DNA of 64,000 nucleotides from Paralcaligenes sp. KSB-10 (GTDB lineage Bacteria; Pseudomonadota; Gammaproteobacteria; Burkholderiales; Burkholderiaceae_B): positions 372,001 through 436,000 of the forward strand of contig NZ_CP089848.1 in assembly GCF_021266465.1 (NCBI RefSeq), given 5' to 3'. The position numbers and the translations under genes are program-made. Below the pieces are notes generated by a model. It saw only the letters and a program-made list of their open reading frames with translations. It searched no databases and was not told the origin of the DNA. Below are positions 17,107 to 25,994 of this stretch, one piece after another. The stretch's first letter is position 1. The number at the start of each line of letters is the position of its first letter.

Positions 17107-17205
17107 TACGGGCGGGCAGGCGTCGCAGATATTTATGCTAGAATCCTGTTCTTCGCTGGATCGGGGCTTGCCTCGGCCAGTGGGCCGAAGGTTAAACCCT
17201 TTGGT

Positions 17206-17284
<79 letters not shown>

Positions 17285-17292
17285 ACAAAATC

Positions 17293-17324
17293 AAGGGTCT
17301 ACAGATTTTTGTCTGTAGACCCTT
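17293..17324 (+). terminator. Strong hairpin after tRNA-Pro
   Basis: A perfect 13-bp stem (AAGGGTCTACAGA / TCTGTAGACCCTT) with a six-base loop starts nine bases after the tRNA. The loop is T-rich but no long T run follows. It is probably the tRNA terminator; part of an old integration site is an alternative. Confidence 0.6.
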
Positions 17325-17378
17325 GTTCCGTTCTGGTCTGCCGTGCCACGTCGGTGCCACAAAGCGCAGAGCTAAGGC

Positions 17379-17522
17379 ATGGCGTGGTACTTGCGTATCA
17401 AACCCAAGAAACGCCTGGTGCGCGAGCCGCCTGTCCCATTGAGAACGGCGACTGACCGCAACCCACTTGAATTCCATCTGGCGAAAAATTCATTTTGCCA
17501 TATGGCCGAGAAAAACAGTTAA
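17379..17522 (+). pseudogene. Remnant of an IS3-family transposase (OrfB) fragment
   Basis: The 47-codon frame begins MAWYLRIKPKKRLVREPPVPL. The piece LRIKPKKRLVRE closely matches a segment that precedes the DDE catalytic domain in IS3-group OrfB transposases (NLRIKPKKRLVREKPEPL). The catalytic part is missing and the tail after about residue 25 does not look like transposase. I read it as a scar of an old insertion, based on family knowledge from a short match. Confidence 0.55.
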
Positions 17523-17528
17523 CAATAG

Positions 17529-17663
17529 AATATCGGGCCAATCGGGCGATCCAGCCTTGGCAATCTAAGTTTGCGTTCCTTGGGCGAAACCCATGCCAAA
17601 TTTGAGGAGTTCATCAAGGCCGTGCCCACTAACCATCACCATACTGCTTTCGTCGACCATTAA
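17529..17663 (+). pseudogene. Short orphan C-terminal coding fragment, unrecognised
   Basis: An open stretch of about 44 codons without a clear start ends in SLRSLGETHAKFEEFIKAVPTNHHHTAFVDH and a TAA fifteen bases before the next gene. It reads like the tail of a degraded protein, but I cannot name the family. It lies in the remnant-rich strip between tRNA-Pro and the first amidohydrolase. Confidence 0.3.
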
Positions 17664-17677
17664 ATAAGCGAGCCGCC

Positions 17678-18496
17678 ATGTCATTTTCATCTTTACCGCT
17701 TGAAGCGCCGCTTGTCGACACGCATGCGCACCTCTACACGTTGGATATGCCCCTGAACGCGAATGCTTGGCATAAACCTCCGCGTGATGCGACCGTCGAG
17801 CACTACCTATCCGTTTTGGACACACATGGCGTGCAGTTTGCTGTACTCGCCGCTGCCAGCATTTATGGAGACTACAATGATTACCACATTAGAGCGTGCC
17901 GTCGACATGCTCGGTTGCGTACTACGATCATCGCACACCCCCAACTCGACATGTACACGCTCGAACGGATGAAGGCAGATGGCGTAGTAGGAATACGCCT
18001 GCAATGGCGTAACGTTGAGGAGCGGCCTGACCTTACCTCAGTGGAATATCAGCGATTGCTAAGACGAGTTGCCGACCTCAACTGGCATGTGCATGTGCAT
18101 GACGACAGCCATCGCCTGCCGGAAACCATCCGCTTGTTGGAGCAAGCCGGCGTCAGGTTGGTGATCGACCATTTCGGACGTCCAAATGAACAGCACGGGT
18201 TGGCCGCACCAGGTTTCCAGGCGGTGCTACAGTCGGTTGACAGAGGCAACACGTGGGTCAAGTTGTCCGCCGGGTTCAGGCTCCCTTCTGAAAATTTCGC
18301 GCGAGAATGCGCTGCCGAGCTTCTCAAGTCGGCTGGGCCTGAACGCCTCTTGTGGGGTAGCGATTGGCCCTTTGCCGCTTTTGAGAACAGAGTAAGTTAC
18401 GCAGACACAATTTCTGCCTTCACAAGATGGATACCTGATAAGCATGCACGTCGCAAGATTGCGGGCGAGACTGCGTTGAAGCTATATTTTTCATAG
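17678..18496 (+). CDS. Amidohydrolase-2 family protein, LigI-like (copy A)
   Basis: This 272-aa TIM-barrel hydrolase is related to 2-pyrone-4,6-dicarboxylate (PDC) lactonase. It has the N-terminal VDTHAHLYTLDMP, the middle motif RLVIDHFGRPN and the C-terminal LLWGSDWPFAAFE, which give the active-site His pair, His and Asp of the family. No signal peptide is present. It heads a run of catabolic genes in the A/T-richer segment. The exact substrate is unknown; lactones or cyclic esters from ring cleavage are the usual range. Confidence 0.8.
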   Translation: MSFSSLPLEAPLVDTHAHLYTLDMPLNANAWHKPPRDATVEHYLSVLDTHGVQFAVLAAASIYGDYNDYHIRACRRHARLRTTIIAHPQLDMYTLERMKADGVVGIRLQWRNVEERPDLTSVEYQRLLRRVADLNWHVHVHDDSHRLPETIRLLEQAGVRLVIDHFGRPNEQHGLAAPGFQAVLQSVDRGNTWVKLSAGFRLPSENFARECAAELLKSAGPERLLWGSDWPFAAFENRVSYADTISAFTRWIPDKHARRKIAGETALKLYFS

Positions 18497-18654
18497 TTCG
18501 AACAGCTGTTCCTTGCTTTTTACAGGGACAGCTTCAAGGCCCGACAATCTTTCCACTCCGTGAAAAGTTCACAACTTGACGTTGACGCAGCGGACGGCCA
18601 TTCCTACACTGAATTGTCTAATTTCACCTTGTGTTTACACCTGACCTGCGCACT

Positions 18655-19515
18655 ATGACTCTATCAACGACCCTGGGCAGTAATCCAGCATTTGCGGTAG
18701 ATACGCACGCTCATGTTTATAACCTGACAAGGTATCCCATTCATGAGAGCAGCGGTTTTTCGATACTAGCCAATGAAACAGGTACGGCCGAACAGTACGC
18801 TGCAGTACTGGATGCGCACAGGATTAGCCATGCGGTATTAATCAATCCGCTTGGTGGATACGGCATCGACAACCGCAACATGCTGGATGTGATTGCGTCT
18901 TCCAACGGACGTTTCAAGGGTATAGCTGTTGTCCCTCATGATATCTCCGAGGCGCAGCTCGACACCATGGTTCAAACAGGCGTAGTCGGAATCCGCTTCA
19001 ATTTGAGCTTTCCTGCCAGCCCTGCAATTAAAGGCGCTGGCGGAGCACGACTTTTATCGCTTGCAGAAGAACGCGGTCTTATTGTCCAGGTTCATTATCA
19101 CGATGAAGCTCATCTCCTGGAAGCAAACGATATTTTGAAAGCCTGTCAGGCGCCGATCGTCATTGACCACTGTGGTCGTCCTGTACTGGATCGTGGCATC
19201 AATCAAGCAGGATTTCAGGCTCTTCTGGAACTGGGCCGCTCGCACAATGCCATTATCAAGCTCTCTGCGCTTTTCCGCTGCTCCAGGCAGGGATGGCCCT
19301 ATCTCGATACGGATCGCTATGTCGAAAAGCTCATTGATGCCTTTTCGGTAGAGCGTTGTATTTGGGGATCGGACTGGCCGTTTCTTCGCGCGGGAACTCG
19401 CATAGACTATGGTCCAGAACTATCGGGACTTTCCCGCTGGCTTTCCGACGTTGAGGATCGACGAAAAGTATTGTGGAAAAATCCTTTTCGAATTTTTGGC
19501 TTCCAAGGAGAATAG
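18655..19515 (+). CDS. Amidohydrolase-2 family protein, LigI-like (copy B)
   Basis: This second LigI-type hydrolase (286 aa from ATG 18655; a GTG at 18631 is also possible, and neither has a clear ribosome site) carries VDTHAHVYNLTRYP, PIVIDHCGRPV and CIWGSDWPFLRAG. It resembles copy A in motif order but differs widely in sequence, so this is not a recent duplication. It is followed by a truncated flavin reductase remnant, which suggests rearrangement just downstream. Confidence 0.78.
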   Translation: MTLSTTLGSNPAFAVDTHAHVYNLTRYPIHESSGFSILANETGTAEQYAAVLDAHRISHAVLINPLGGYGIDNRNMLDVIASSNGRFKGIAVVPHDISEAQLDTMVQTGVVGIRFNLSFPASPAIKGAGGARLLSLAEERGLIVQVHYHDEAHLLEANDILKACQAPIVIDHCGRPVLDRGINQAGFQALLELGRSHNAIIKLSALFRCSRQGWPYLDTDRYVEKLIDAFSVERCIWGSDWPFLRAGTRIDYGPELSGLSRWLSDVEDRRKVLWKNPFRIFGFQGE

Positions 19516-19564
19516 AGATTTCTGGATCCTCTATCCAAGCCTGGCTTTAAGAGCTTGTAGTAGC

Positions 19565-19741
19565 GTGGCTTTCGGACAAGTCGTAGGCGTGCATATGGCG
19601 GAACAGTATCTGACAGAAGATGGCCGCTTCGATTCCGTTAAGGCTAAACCACTGGCGCGTCTGGGTGGTATCGACTATGCCACTGTTGGTGCCATTTTAC
19701 CGATGCCGGCACTACTCCATCGGGCAGGCCAGTCAAATTGA
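19565..19741 (+). pseudogene. C-terminal remnant of a flavin reductase gene
   Basis: About 58 codons read VAFGQVVGVHMAEQYLTEDGRFDSVKAKPLARLGGIDYATVG. This matches the C-terminal segment of DIM6/NTAB-type flavin reductases and parallels IVGLYVARHLLDSDGRFRSIEAGLVARLGG in the intact gene at 24071-24694. The N-terminal flavin-binding part is absent, so it is non-functional. The match is visible by eye within this window. Confidence 0.65.
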
Positions 19742-19771
19742 ATCGCATTTTACTCATCAAGGAAAATTAGC

Positions 19772-20641
19772 ATGCAACAATCTCTGGATCAGGAGGTTAG
19801 CCGATTCAATGTACGAAAACGTAGTTTTCAAATCTTTGATGAGACTTCATCGAAGCAAGTCGGATCTGTGCAACGTTGGCTGATGCGAGGGCAAAATTTC
19901 GTCGTGGAGTGGCTGGAGGCTGGCGTTGCTGGTGAGACTATCTTCGTAAAAAGCGAATACGAAACGCTGGTGCTAATGCCGGATACTGGAGGCACTATTC
20001 TCCGCGCAGGCAAGCCTGCAATTCTCGCTGCGGCCGGCACTGTATGTGTAGTGCCCGCCGGTCCCTATTCGATTGCGCTGGAACAATGGGGCCGCTACTG
20101 TGTGATTGCTTCCTCACGTATCGACATTGATCTGAATGACGTCTTGAACGCGGCAGCATATTCAAACCCAGATTCGCGTATTGAGCCGTTCGGCACTCCT
20201 TATAGGCGGCATACCGATCAAGGCGAAGTTCAAGTGTTGCAGTTGGACGAAATTTCCCCACCCGCCGACAACCCTCGTTTAAAAATGGTCCAGACCGAAA
20301 CGCTCAGTATCAATTGGGTCGCCTACGACGGGCCTCGCGTGCGCTCCCAGCTTAGTCCTCACAGCCACGCCCATCACGAACAGGGGACACTGGCTATTAG
20401 TGGCAACTATAACCATCATCTACGTGTCGAATGGGGTAAAGATGCGAATCTGTGGCAGGACGATGAACATTGTGTGGCGCCTTCTCCGTCTCTTCTGGTA
20501 ATTCCAGTAAATCTCATTCATACCACCGAAGGAATAGGGCAGGGGAAGCACATTCTCGTAGACATATTTTCACCGCCACGTGCTGACTTCATTGCCAAAG
20601 GATGGGTCTATAACGCTGGCGATTACACGCGGGACAAATAA
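19772..20641 (+). CDS. Cupin-domain protein (probable two-cupin)
   Basis: This 289-aa soluble protein appears to have two cupin-like halves. The C-terminal half keeps a metal-binding pattern, SPHSHAHHEQGTLAISG (His-x-His with Glu) followed by VIPVNLIHTTEG (His). The N-terminal half (residues 30-110) lacks such histidines and is probably structural. Function in the cluster is unknown; dioxygenase, isomerase and sensor roles are all possible. It starts 31 bases after the flavin reductase remnant. Confidence 0.6.
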   Translation: MQQSLDQEVSRFNVRKRSFQIFDETSSKQVGSVQRWLMRGQNFVVEWLEAGVAGETIFVKSEYETLVLMPDTGGTILRAGKPAILAAAGTVCVVPAGPYSIALEQWGRYCVIASSRIDIDLNDVLNAAAYSNPDSRIEPFGTPYRRHTDQGEVQVLQLDEISPPADNPRLKMVQTETLSINWVAYDGPRVRSQLSPHSHAHHEQGTLAISGNYNHHLRVEWGKDANLWQDDEHCVAPSPSLLVIPVNLIHTTEGIGQGKHILVDIFSPPRADFIAKGWVYNAGDYTRDK

Positions 20642-20862
20642 GGCGTCGCTCGTCACGGCGACCAGGCCGCGCATTAGTGAGCATCGGAGGCTGGCCAGTG
20701 TACCGACTCGAGTTTGGCTTCTATATGCCCCGTGAGACTCCTTCTGAGGTTGTCGTGCTGTCGAGTATGTAGTCAAGGACAAGCACTATTTTGATCTCAT
20801 GCGAAATAGAGCTTGTTCTGCAGTTTCCTGAATAAACGGCAGTCTTCTAGAGCGAGCAACAC

Positions 20863-21609
20863 ATGAAATTGTCTAAACCTTCGCCCAATATTACGCATCT
20901 TGGGACGTTCGTCAAAACCAATTCAGTGCATGTCATTGAGATTCTGGGGCTTAGTTCGCTGGATTTCGGTGTGCTGGATGCCGAGCATGCTCCGCTGGAC
21001 CGATCAGCGCTCGACTTACTTATGCTTGCCGGCAGGGCGGCTAATTGGCCGTTGATCGTGCGCATTCCTGACACGGCTTCATCAACCATTCTTTCCGTGC
21101 TTGATATTGGAGCCGCTGGATTGCTCGTACCGCATGTAGATAGCGCGCAGCAGGCGCGCGCTGTGGTGGCGAAGGTTCGGTACCGTGGAGGGGAGCGCGG
21201 CTTTTCAAGCTCGCCGCGTGCCGCCCGTTACGGAACGCTTGGTATGAAAGAGTGCCTAAGTGCTGCCGAAGGAAGCTTGGTCGTGGCTCAGATAGAAAGT
21301 GAAACGGCAGTCGACTCAGTTGAAGATATATTGACCGTTGACGGCATTGATGGAATTTTCATAGGCAGGGCGGATCTTGCCTTGTCGTTCGGGCTTGATA
21401 ACCTACACCACGCACGAGTCTCGCAAGCGACCGAGCATGCTATCAACAGTGCACGATCAGCAGGCAAGATTGCAGGTATCGCTGTTGGTAATGTTATCGA
21501 ACGCGATGCATTTGCCGAGATGGGGGCTAACTGGATCGTAGTGGGATCGGATCAATCATTGCTGCGCCAGGCAGCTCAAGCTGCAGCGACGCCGTCCCGT
21601 GTCGTGTAA
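20863..21609 (+). CDS. HpcH/HpaI-family aldolase
   Basis: This 248-aa class II, metal-dependent pyruvate aldolase family member probably cleaves or forms a 2-keto-hydroxy acid. Family motifs visible are LDFGVLDAEHAPLDR, WPLIVRIPD, GAAGLLVPHVDSAQQA, VAQIESETAVDSVEDI (metal Glu) and GIDGIFIGRADLALSFG (metal Asp). The C-terminal segment IAVGNVIERDAFAEMGANWIVVGSDQSLL also fits. It is slightly shorter than HpaI. The context with amidohydrolases and an IclR regulator suggests the last step of a ring-cleavage pathway. Confidence 0.85.
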   Translation: MKLSKPSPNITHLGTFVKTNSVHVIEILGLSSLDFGVLDAEHAPLDRSALDLLMLAGRAANWPLIVRIPDTASSTILSVLDIGAAGLLVPHVDSAQQARAVVAKVRYRGGERGFSSSPRAARYGTLGMKECLSAAEGSLVVAQIESETAVDSVEDILTVDGIDGIFIGRADLALSFGLDNLHHARVSQATEHAINSARSAGKIAGIAVGNVIERDAFAEMGANWIVVGSDQSLLRQAAQAAATPSRVV

Positions 21610-21654
21610 TATGGTGATTGAACAGGGCCTTGAAAGTCGCGATAGTAACCGGTC

Positions 21655-22572
21655 TTGGAACCTCTGAAAATACTGCGTAATATCTTTAACCTGGAAGTTG
21701 CTTTGGGCACATCTCAATCCGTTCGCTCCGTCGCGCGAGCTATTGGCATATTACAGGCAATGAACCGTCAGGCCGTTTCGACTGTAGAGATGTTGTATGT
21801 CCAGACTGATCTCCCCAAACCAACAATCGTGCGTTTGCTGCGAACTCTCGAGGACCTGAAGCTAGTGCGCCATGCGCCACAGCATGGGGCCTATTATCTG
21901 ACGTCAGAAGTTCGGTCGCTATCTGCGGGCTATCACAGCGAACCCAAAATTGTGGAGGCCGCCATGTCGCTGATGGACGCAATGACATTAAAGGTTAAAT
22001 GGCCGATGGCGATCGCTGTTTTTGACGACAACGCTGTTGTGGTTCGGTACAGTACAATCCCGCTATCCCCGCTTGCGCTGCTGCATTCCTCCATCAATAT
22101 GCGCCTGAGCTTGGCCAGCCGCGCTTTAGGGCGTGTATACCTGGCGTTTTGCGATAAAAGCGAACAGGAAATCATACTTGATGCGCTGGCTCTTTCGGTT
22201 GACCCCGAAGATGCACCAGCTCACGACCGGGTGGCGTTTCGCGAGTTACTGGACGATATACACCGTACGGGCTATGCAACAAGAAATCGGGCGGTTCGCC
22301 CGATGTCACAAACTATTGCGGTCCCTATAATAATTAGAAATCGGATTGTGGCGGCAGTAGGCCTTACTTTTTTTTCGTCGATACTGACCGAGAAGAAAGC
22401 GGTAGCTACTTATCTGCCTGGTCTGGAGGAACTTGCACGCAATGTTGGTATTCGCTGGCAGGAGTTGGATAATGCGGGGCAGAACGCTGCGCCTTCTTTT
22501 GCAGACATGGGCGTACGACGAAAAAAAAACGAGCAAATCCGCAACATGCGCATTCTACCGTCCGATCTATAA
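21655..22572 (+). CDS. IclR-family transcriptional regulator
   Basis: This regulator of about 305 aa has an N-terminal winged HTH (SQSVRSVARAIGILQAMNRQ...LPKPTIVRLLRTLEDLKLVRH) and a C-terminal IclR effector domain (SLASRALGRVYLAFCDKSEQEIIL, VAVPIIIRNRIVAAVGLTFF). The first possible codon is TTG 21655; the true start may be slightly downstream, as no ribosome site is obvious. It is codirectional with the aldolase and amidohydrolase genes, which are its probable targets. Base use is more A/T-rich than in the flanking core genes. Confidence 0.85.
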   Translation: MEPLKILRNIFNLEVALGTSQSVRSVARAIGILQAMNRQAVSTVEMLYVQTDLPKPTIVRLLRTLEDLKLVRHAPQHGAYYLTSEVRSLSAGYHSEPKIVEAAMSLMDAMTLKVKWPMAIAVFDDNAVVVRYSTIPLSPLALLHSSINMRLSLASRALGRVYLAFCDKSEQEIILDALALSVDPEDAPAHDRVAFRELLDDIHRTGYATRNRAVRPMSQTIAVPIIIRNRIVAAVGLTFFSSILTEKKAVATYLPGLEELARNVGIRWQELDNAGQNAAPSFADMGVRRKKNEQIRNMRILPSDL

Positions 22573-23091
22573 CCCGGTTCATAATCGATTCCGGTTTCGG
22601 ACTGCTGCATTGGAAGGTAAACCGCTCCTGGCATAGATCGGTGATCTGAACGAGTCCCAGGGGTTCGTCAACCCTAAGCTCGATTTCAAGCGAATAGAGC
22701 AATGTGATGCAAGAGCAGATGGTTGTGTTCGAACGGGTCTGCAAGGCGTTATAGCGCATAGCGTTTCTACTTCAAGCCGTGCCCATTTTGGCAGGGGGAT
22801 TATTTTGCCAGAAAATGGGTTTCGGACTGCGTTTAAACAGCCAACTGGTTGCCGCATAACTTTTCGCTCTGCGGAAAGGCATGATTCTCTGTTCGACAAA
22901 ATGTGCGGTGCGAGGCAAGATTGCCCTAATTCGATAAAAAGACACAAGCTGAAGAGCGAAGTGTTCGCTCTCGATATCAGAGAGGCAGAGTGATGCTGTC
23001 CAAACAGGATAAATGGAAGCATCATTTTCGGCTTGTTGCGGCAATTTTTCTTCTTGAATGTACTTATTGATCACATAAAAAAAGAGCCATC
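22573..23091. other. Long intergenic region, no gene recognised
   Basis: These 519 bp between the IclR gene and a Bug gene contain only short frames without protein-like features. A small dyad (TTTCGCTCTGCGGAAA near 22862) could bind a regulator, but this is weak. No RNA gene or repeat was identified. Confidence 0.4.
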
Positions 23092-24063
23092 ATGCATGTT
23101 AAAAAAATCATCTATTACTTTGCCAGCACCCTACTTGCCTGCATTAGCCTCTCGCTACCAGTTCATGCACAAGATATATATCCCACTAAGCAGATTCGCA
23201 TGGTGATGTGTTGTGTTGGAGCAATTGATGCAGTAGCGCGAGCGATCGCCAATGAAATGTCCAAAGAACTCGGACAATCTGTCGTCGTGGAACCCAAACC
23301 GGGTGCTGGGGGCGGGATTGCGACCAATTATGTCGCCAAGTCTAAAAATGATGGTTACACGATCCTAGTAGGAACCAACGCGACTCATGCAGCGAATCAA
23401 AGCCTATATCTGGACCTTCCATACGATTACATCAAGGACTTTTCTCCCATTGGTGGGATCGGCGCAGGCGTCATGGTGCTGCTCGTGCCGGCAACCTCAC
23501 CGATCCACTCTGTAGCGGAGCTTACTGCACGGGCAAAACGGGAGCCTGGGAAGCTTACTTATGGTTGGGCCGGGACAACTCCGCGTATTGCCATGGCACT
23601 CTACAGTCAACTCGCCCACATCCGGCTTATGGAGATTCCGTACAAAACTAACCCCCAGGCAACTACCGACCTCATTGGCGGGCAATTCGACACGATGTTT
23701 GCCGACTTGAATACATCTGCGCCATTGGTGAAAGCCGGTAAATTGCGGGCTCTCGCGGTCTCTGGCCCCAGGCGTGCGCAAGTGCTGCCAGACGTTCCTA
23801 CCATGCAAGAGGCTGGGGTGGCTAACTATAGCTTGACTTGGTGGGTTGGGATGTGGGCCCCAGCGGGGACACCACGGTCGGCCGTGGGGCGCCTCAATGC
23901 TGCGCTCACCAAGGCAATTGCCTCCGAGCGACTTGCAAAATTGTTTCGCAACACTGGCGCCGATCCAATGCCAATGTCTCCCGACGACCTAATGAAGTTT
24001 CAGATCGCTGAAAACAAGAAGTGGGCAAAAATCGTCAAAAATGCTGGAATCACTCCTCAGTGA
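23092..24063 (+). CDS. Bug-family receptor with an altered ligand-loop motif
   Basis: This 323-aa TctC-like binding protein has a signal peptide ending VHAQ and Bug segments PTKQIRMVM, VVEPKPGAGGGIATNYVAKSKNDGYTILVG and ALAVSGPRRAQVLPDVPTMQEAG. The usual P-F-x-x-G-G loop after the first strand is replaced by CCVGAIDAVAR, so the ligand carboxylate-binding loop is different. It may bind an atypical ligand or be partly degenerate, though the reading frame is intact. It belongs to the A/T-richer catabolic segment and precedes a flavin reductase by seven bases. Confidence 0.82.
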   Translation: MHVKKIIYYFASTLLACISLSLPVHAQDIYPTKQIRMVMCCVGAIDAVARAIANEMSKELGQSVVVEPKPGAGGGIATNYVAKSKNDGYTILVGTNATHAANQSLYLDLPYDYIKDFSPIGGIGAGVMVLLVPATSPIHSVAELTARAKREPGKLTYGWAGTTPRIAMALYSQLAHIRLMEIPYKTNPQATTDLIGGQFDTMFADLNTSAPLVKAGKLRALAVSGPRRAQVLPDVPTMQEAGVANYSLTWWVGMWAPAGTPRSAVGRLNAALTKAIASERLAKLFRNTGADPMPMSPDDLMKFQIAENKKWAKIVKNAGITPQ

Positions 24064-24070
24064 GGTGAAG

Positions 24071-24694
24071 ATGTTTTTCGATCTTAGAAAGTCGACATTG
24101 ATAAAACCTTCGATTCTCAACGCGATCGTGGCGCCACGCCCGATCGCGTGGGTAAGTTCATCAAGCGCGGGAGGCGGCGTCAATCTGGCTCCGTTTTCGT
24201 ACTTCACTCTCCTCACCAATAGCCCTCCCACCGTGATTTTTTCTTGTGTGAATCCGACGGATCGACGGGAAAAGGACACTCTTCAAAACATACGAAGTTC
24301 TAAAGAGTATGTGATCAATATGGTCTCCAGGGATTTTCTCGAGGCCATGCATTCCACTTCAAGGCCAGCCCCGTATGGAACCAACGAGTTCGACATGATC
24401 AACCTCCGGTCAACGCACAGCGAAAATGTTAAAGCACCTCGCGTTGAGGGGACTCCAGCAGCCCTCGAATGCAAGTTACTTAAACTGGTCAGGATACGAC
24501 CCGAGCACCACGATGATCTAGGTTGCACAGCAGTAATCGGTCGAATCGTTGGGCTCTATGTCGCGCGGCACTTGCTCGACAGTGATGGACGTTTTCGGTC
24601 GATTGAAGCGGGATTGGTAGCGAGACTTGGAGGAAACCTGTATTCGGAGCTCGGCGAAATTACGGAGCTCGCTTCGGTCGCGCGGAGCGAGTGA
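24071..24694 (+). CDS. Flavin reductase-like (FMN-binding split barrel) protein
   Basis: This 207-aa protein of the DIM6/NTAB flavin reductase family probably reduces FMN with NAD(P)H for a partner monooxygenase or binds flavin itself. Motifs include ILNAIVAPRPIAWVSSSSAGGGVNLAPFSYFTLLTNSPPTVIFSC and KDTLQNIRSSKEYVINMVS. The start at 24071 is preferred (GAGGTG just before it) over an in-frame codon inside the Bug gene. No monooxygenase gene lies next to it. A truncated relative is at 19565-19741. Confidence 0.8.
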   Translation: MFFDLRKSTLIKPSILNAIVAPRPIAWVSSSSAGGGVNLAPFSYFTLLTNSPPTVIFSCVNPTDRREKDTLQNIRSSKEYVINMVSRDFLEAMHSTSRPAPYGTNEFDMINLRSTHSENVKAPRVEGTPAALECKLLKLVRIRPEHHDDLGCTAVIGRIVGLYVARHLLDSDGRFRSIEAGLVARLGGNLYSELGEITELASVARSE

Positions 24695-24759
24695 GCCTGT
24701 AAGCGCTAGTTTTTAAAATGCTGCGCCCGGTTTTGTTGTAAGGATGCGGAGAAAGTGCA

Positions 24760-24791
24760 ACCTGCGTTAATTTCATCTCATTGACGCAGGT
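24760..24791. terminator. Hairpin between convergent flavin reductase and LysR genes
   Basis: The inverted repeat ACCTGCGT / ACGCAGGT (8 bp, 16-base loop) is followed by ATCTTTT on the plus strand. Its place between two converging genes suits a shared terminator. Confidence 0.5.
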
Positions 24792-24809
24792 ATCTTTTCG
24801 TCTTGGCCA

Positions 24810-25742
24810 TTACCTCTCGGGCCCTAGTATCGACGCCCCTTCCCATAAGCCATTTTTAATCAAGCCGTGCGCTACATCTTTAAGCACGACGCGTGTTGCC
24901 AGGGCGGCGGGGGACAGTTCTTCGTCTGGCTGGCTGGTCAGGATGCTGCACCGGTGCAGCGACTTGTCGGCGATGGGAATCAATACGATATTTTCGTTAT
25001 GAATGAACGAGGTCGCCGAACTGGGGTGTATGGTGGCTCCCATGCCGGCCTGCACCGCGCCTATGAGCGTATTGAGCCCGTCGATTTCCGCCACGACATT
25101 GGGCATGATGTTTTTCCGCTTGAAGGCATTCATGATGATGCTCACCAGGGTGTGGCGGCCGCTAGGCAGTATAAGGGGCAATTTGCCCAAATGCTCCAGG
25201 CGGGTGCTTTTGCCCTTGGGCATGCCGGACAGATTATTCATGCCGATGACAAAGAGATATTCCTTCAATAGCGGAGTGACACTCATCCGGTGATCCTCGC
25301 CCATATCGAATCGCATGGTCAAGTCCAGCCGTCTGGAGTCCAGCAGGGCTGTCAGATGCCCCGATAATCCTTCGACGATATGCAGATGTATTTTGGGATA
25401 GCGCTGTTGCATGGCTCTCAAGAGGGGAAGGGCCAGCATCAATGCCGTGGTGGGCGCCATTCCCACGCTGACTTTTCCGGACAGGCGTCCTGCCTGGGCC
25501 GCGCTGGATGCGATTTTTACCTGGCGCAGCACGGCCTGGGCGTGCTGCCAGAATTCGATTCCGGCTCCGGTCGGTACGACGCCTGTCGATAGGCGTTGAA
25601 GCAGGCGTGTGGAAAGCTCGCTTTCGAGGCGGCTGATTTGCTGGCTCAATGTCGAGGTCGTGACGTTCAGTTCAAGGGCCGCCCGGCCCATACTGCCCAG
25701 TTCTACTACTCGCACAAAATAATGCAGCTGTTTTAATTCCAT
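24810..25742 (-). CDS. LysR-family transcriptional regulator
   Basis: This 310-aa LTTR begins MELKQLHYFVRVVELGSMGRAALELNVTTSTLSQQISRLESEL, a standard LysR HTH of the NAC/CysB-like subgroup. The effector domain follows (GKVSVGMAPTTALMLALPLLRAMQQRYPKIHLHIVEGLSGHLTALL). It is divergent from the class II aldolase-Bug-amidohydrolase unit at 25995-28712 and probably controls it. Confidence 0.88.
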   Translation of the reverse strand: MELKQLHYFVRVVELGSMGRAALELNVTTSTLSQQISRLESELSTRLLQRLSTGVVPTGAGIEFWQHAQAVLRQVKIASSAAQAGRLSGKVSVGMAPTTALMLALPLLRAMQQRYPKIHLHIVEGLSGHLTALLDSRRLDLTMRFDMGEDHRMSVTPLLKEYLFVIGMNNLSGMPKGKSTRLEHLGKLPLILPSGRHTLVSIIMNAFKRKNIMPNVVAEIDGLNTLIGAVQAGMGATIHPSSATSFIHNENIVLIPIADKSLHRCSILTSQPDEELSPAALATRVVLKDVAHGLIKNGLWEGASILGPER

Positions 25743-25994
25743 AGGGAAGGAGGTCGATAGGTAATTTGGTATGGGCCGGCCGCCGGATAAGGCCGAAAAA
25801 GGGCGGTACGGCCATGGGTTTGTTCGCAGAAGGCCGGTACAAGCCTTTAATTTTATTAAACACCTCTTGTGTTTTGCTGTCTAGCGGAGTTCTCGATTCG
25901 CGCATAGAGTCATGGTCTGGCCAATATTTGTTTAGCGTTATGTGGCCTGTCCCAATTCTTATTGGGCAAGATCAGGCGGATATCCGAGGGTTCC

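Noticed and set aside
17285-17677. Integrase gene next to tRNA-Pro
   Set aside because: Only a short IS3-like transposase fragment is readable; no tyrosine recombinase motif was found.
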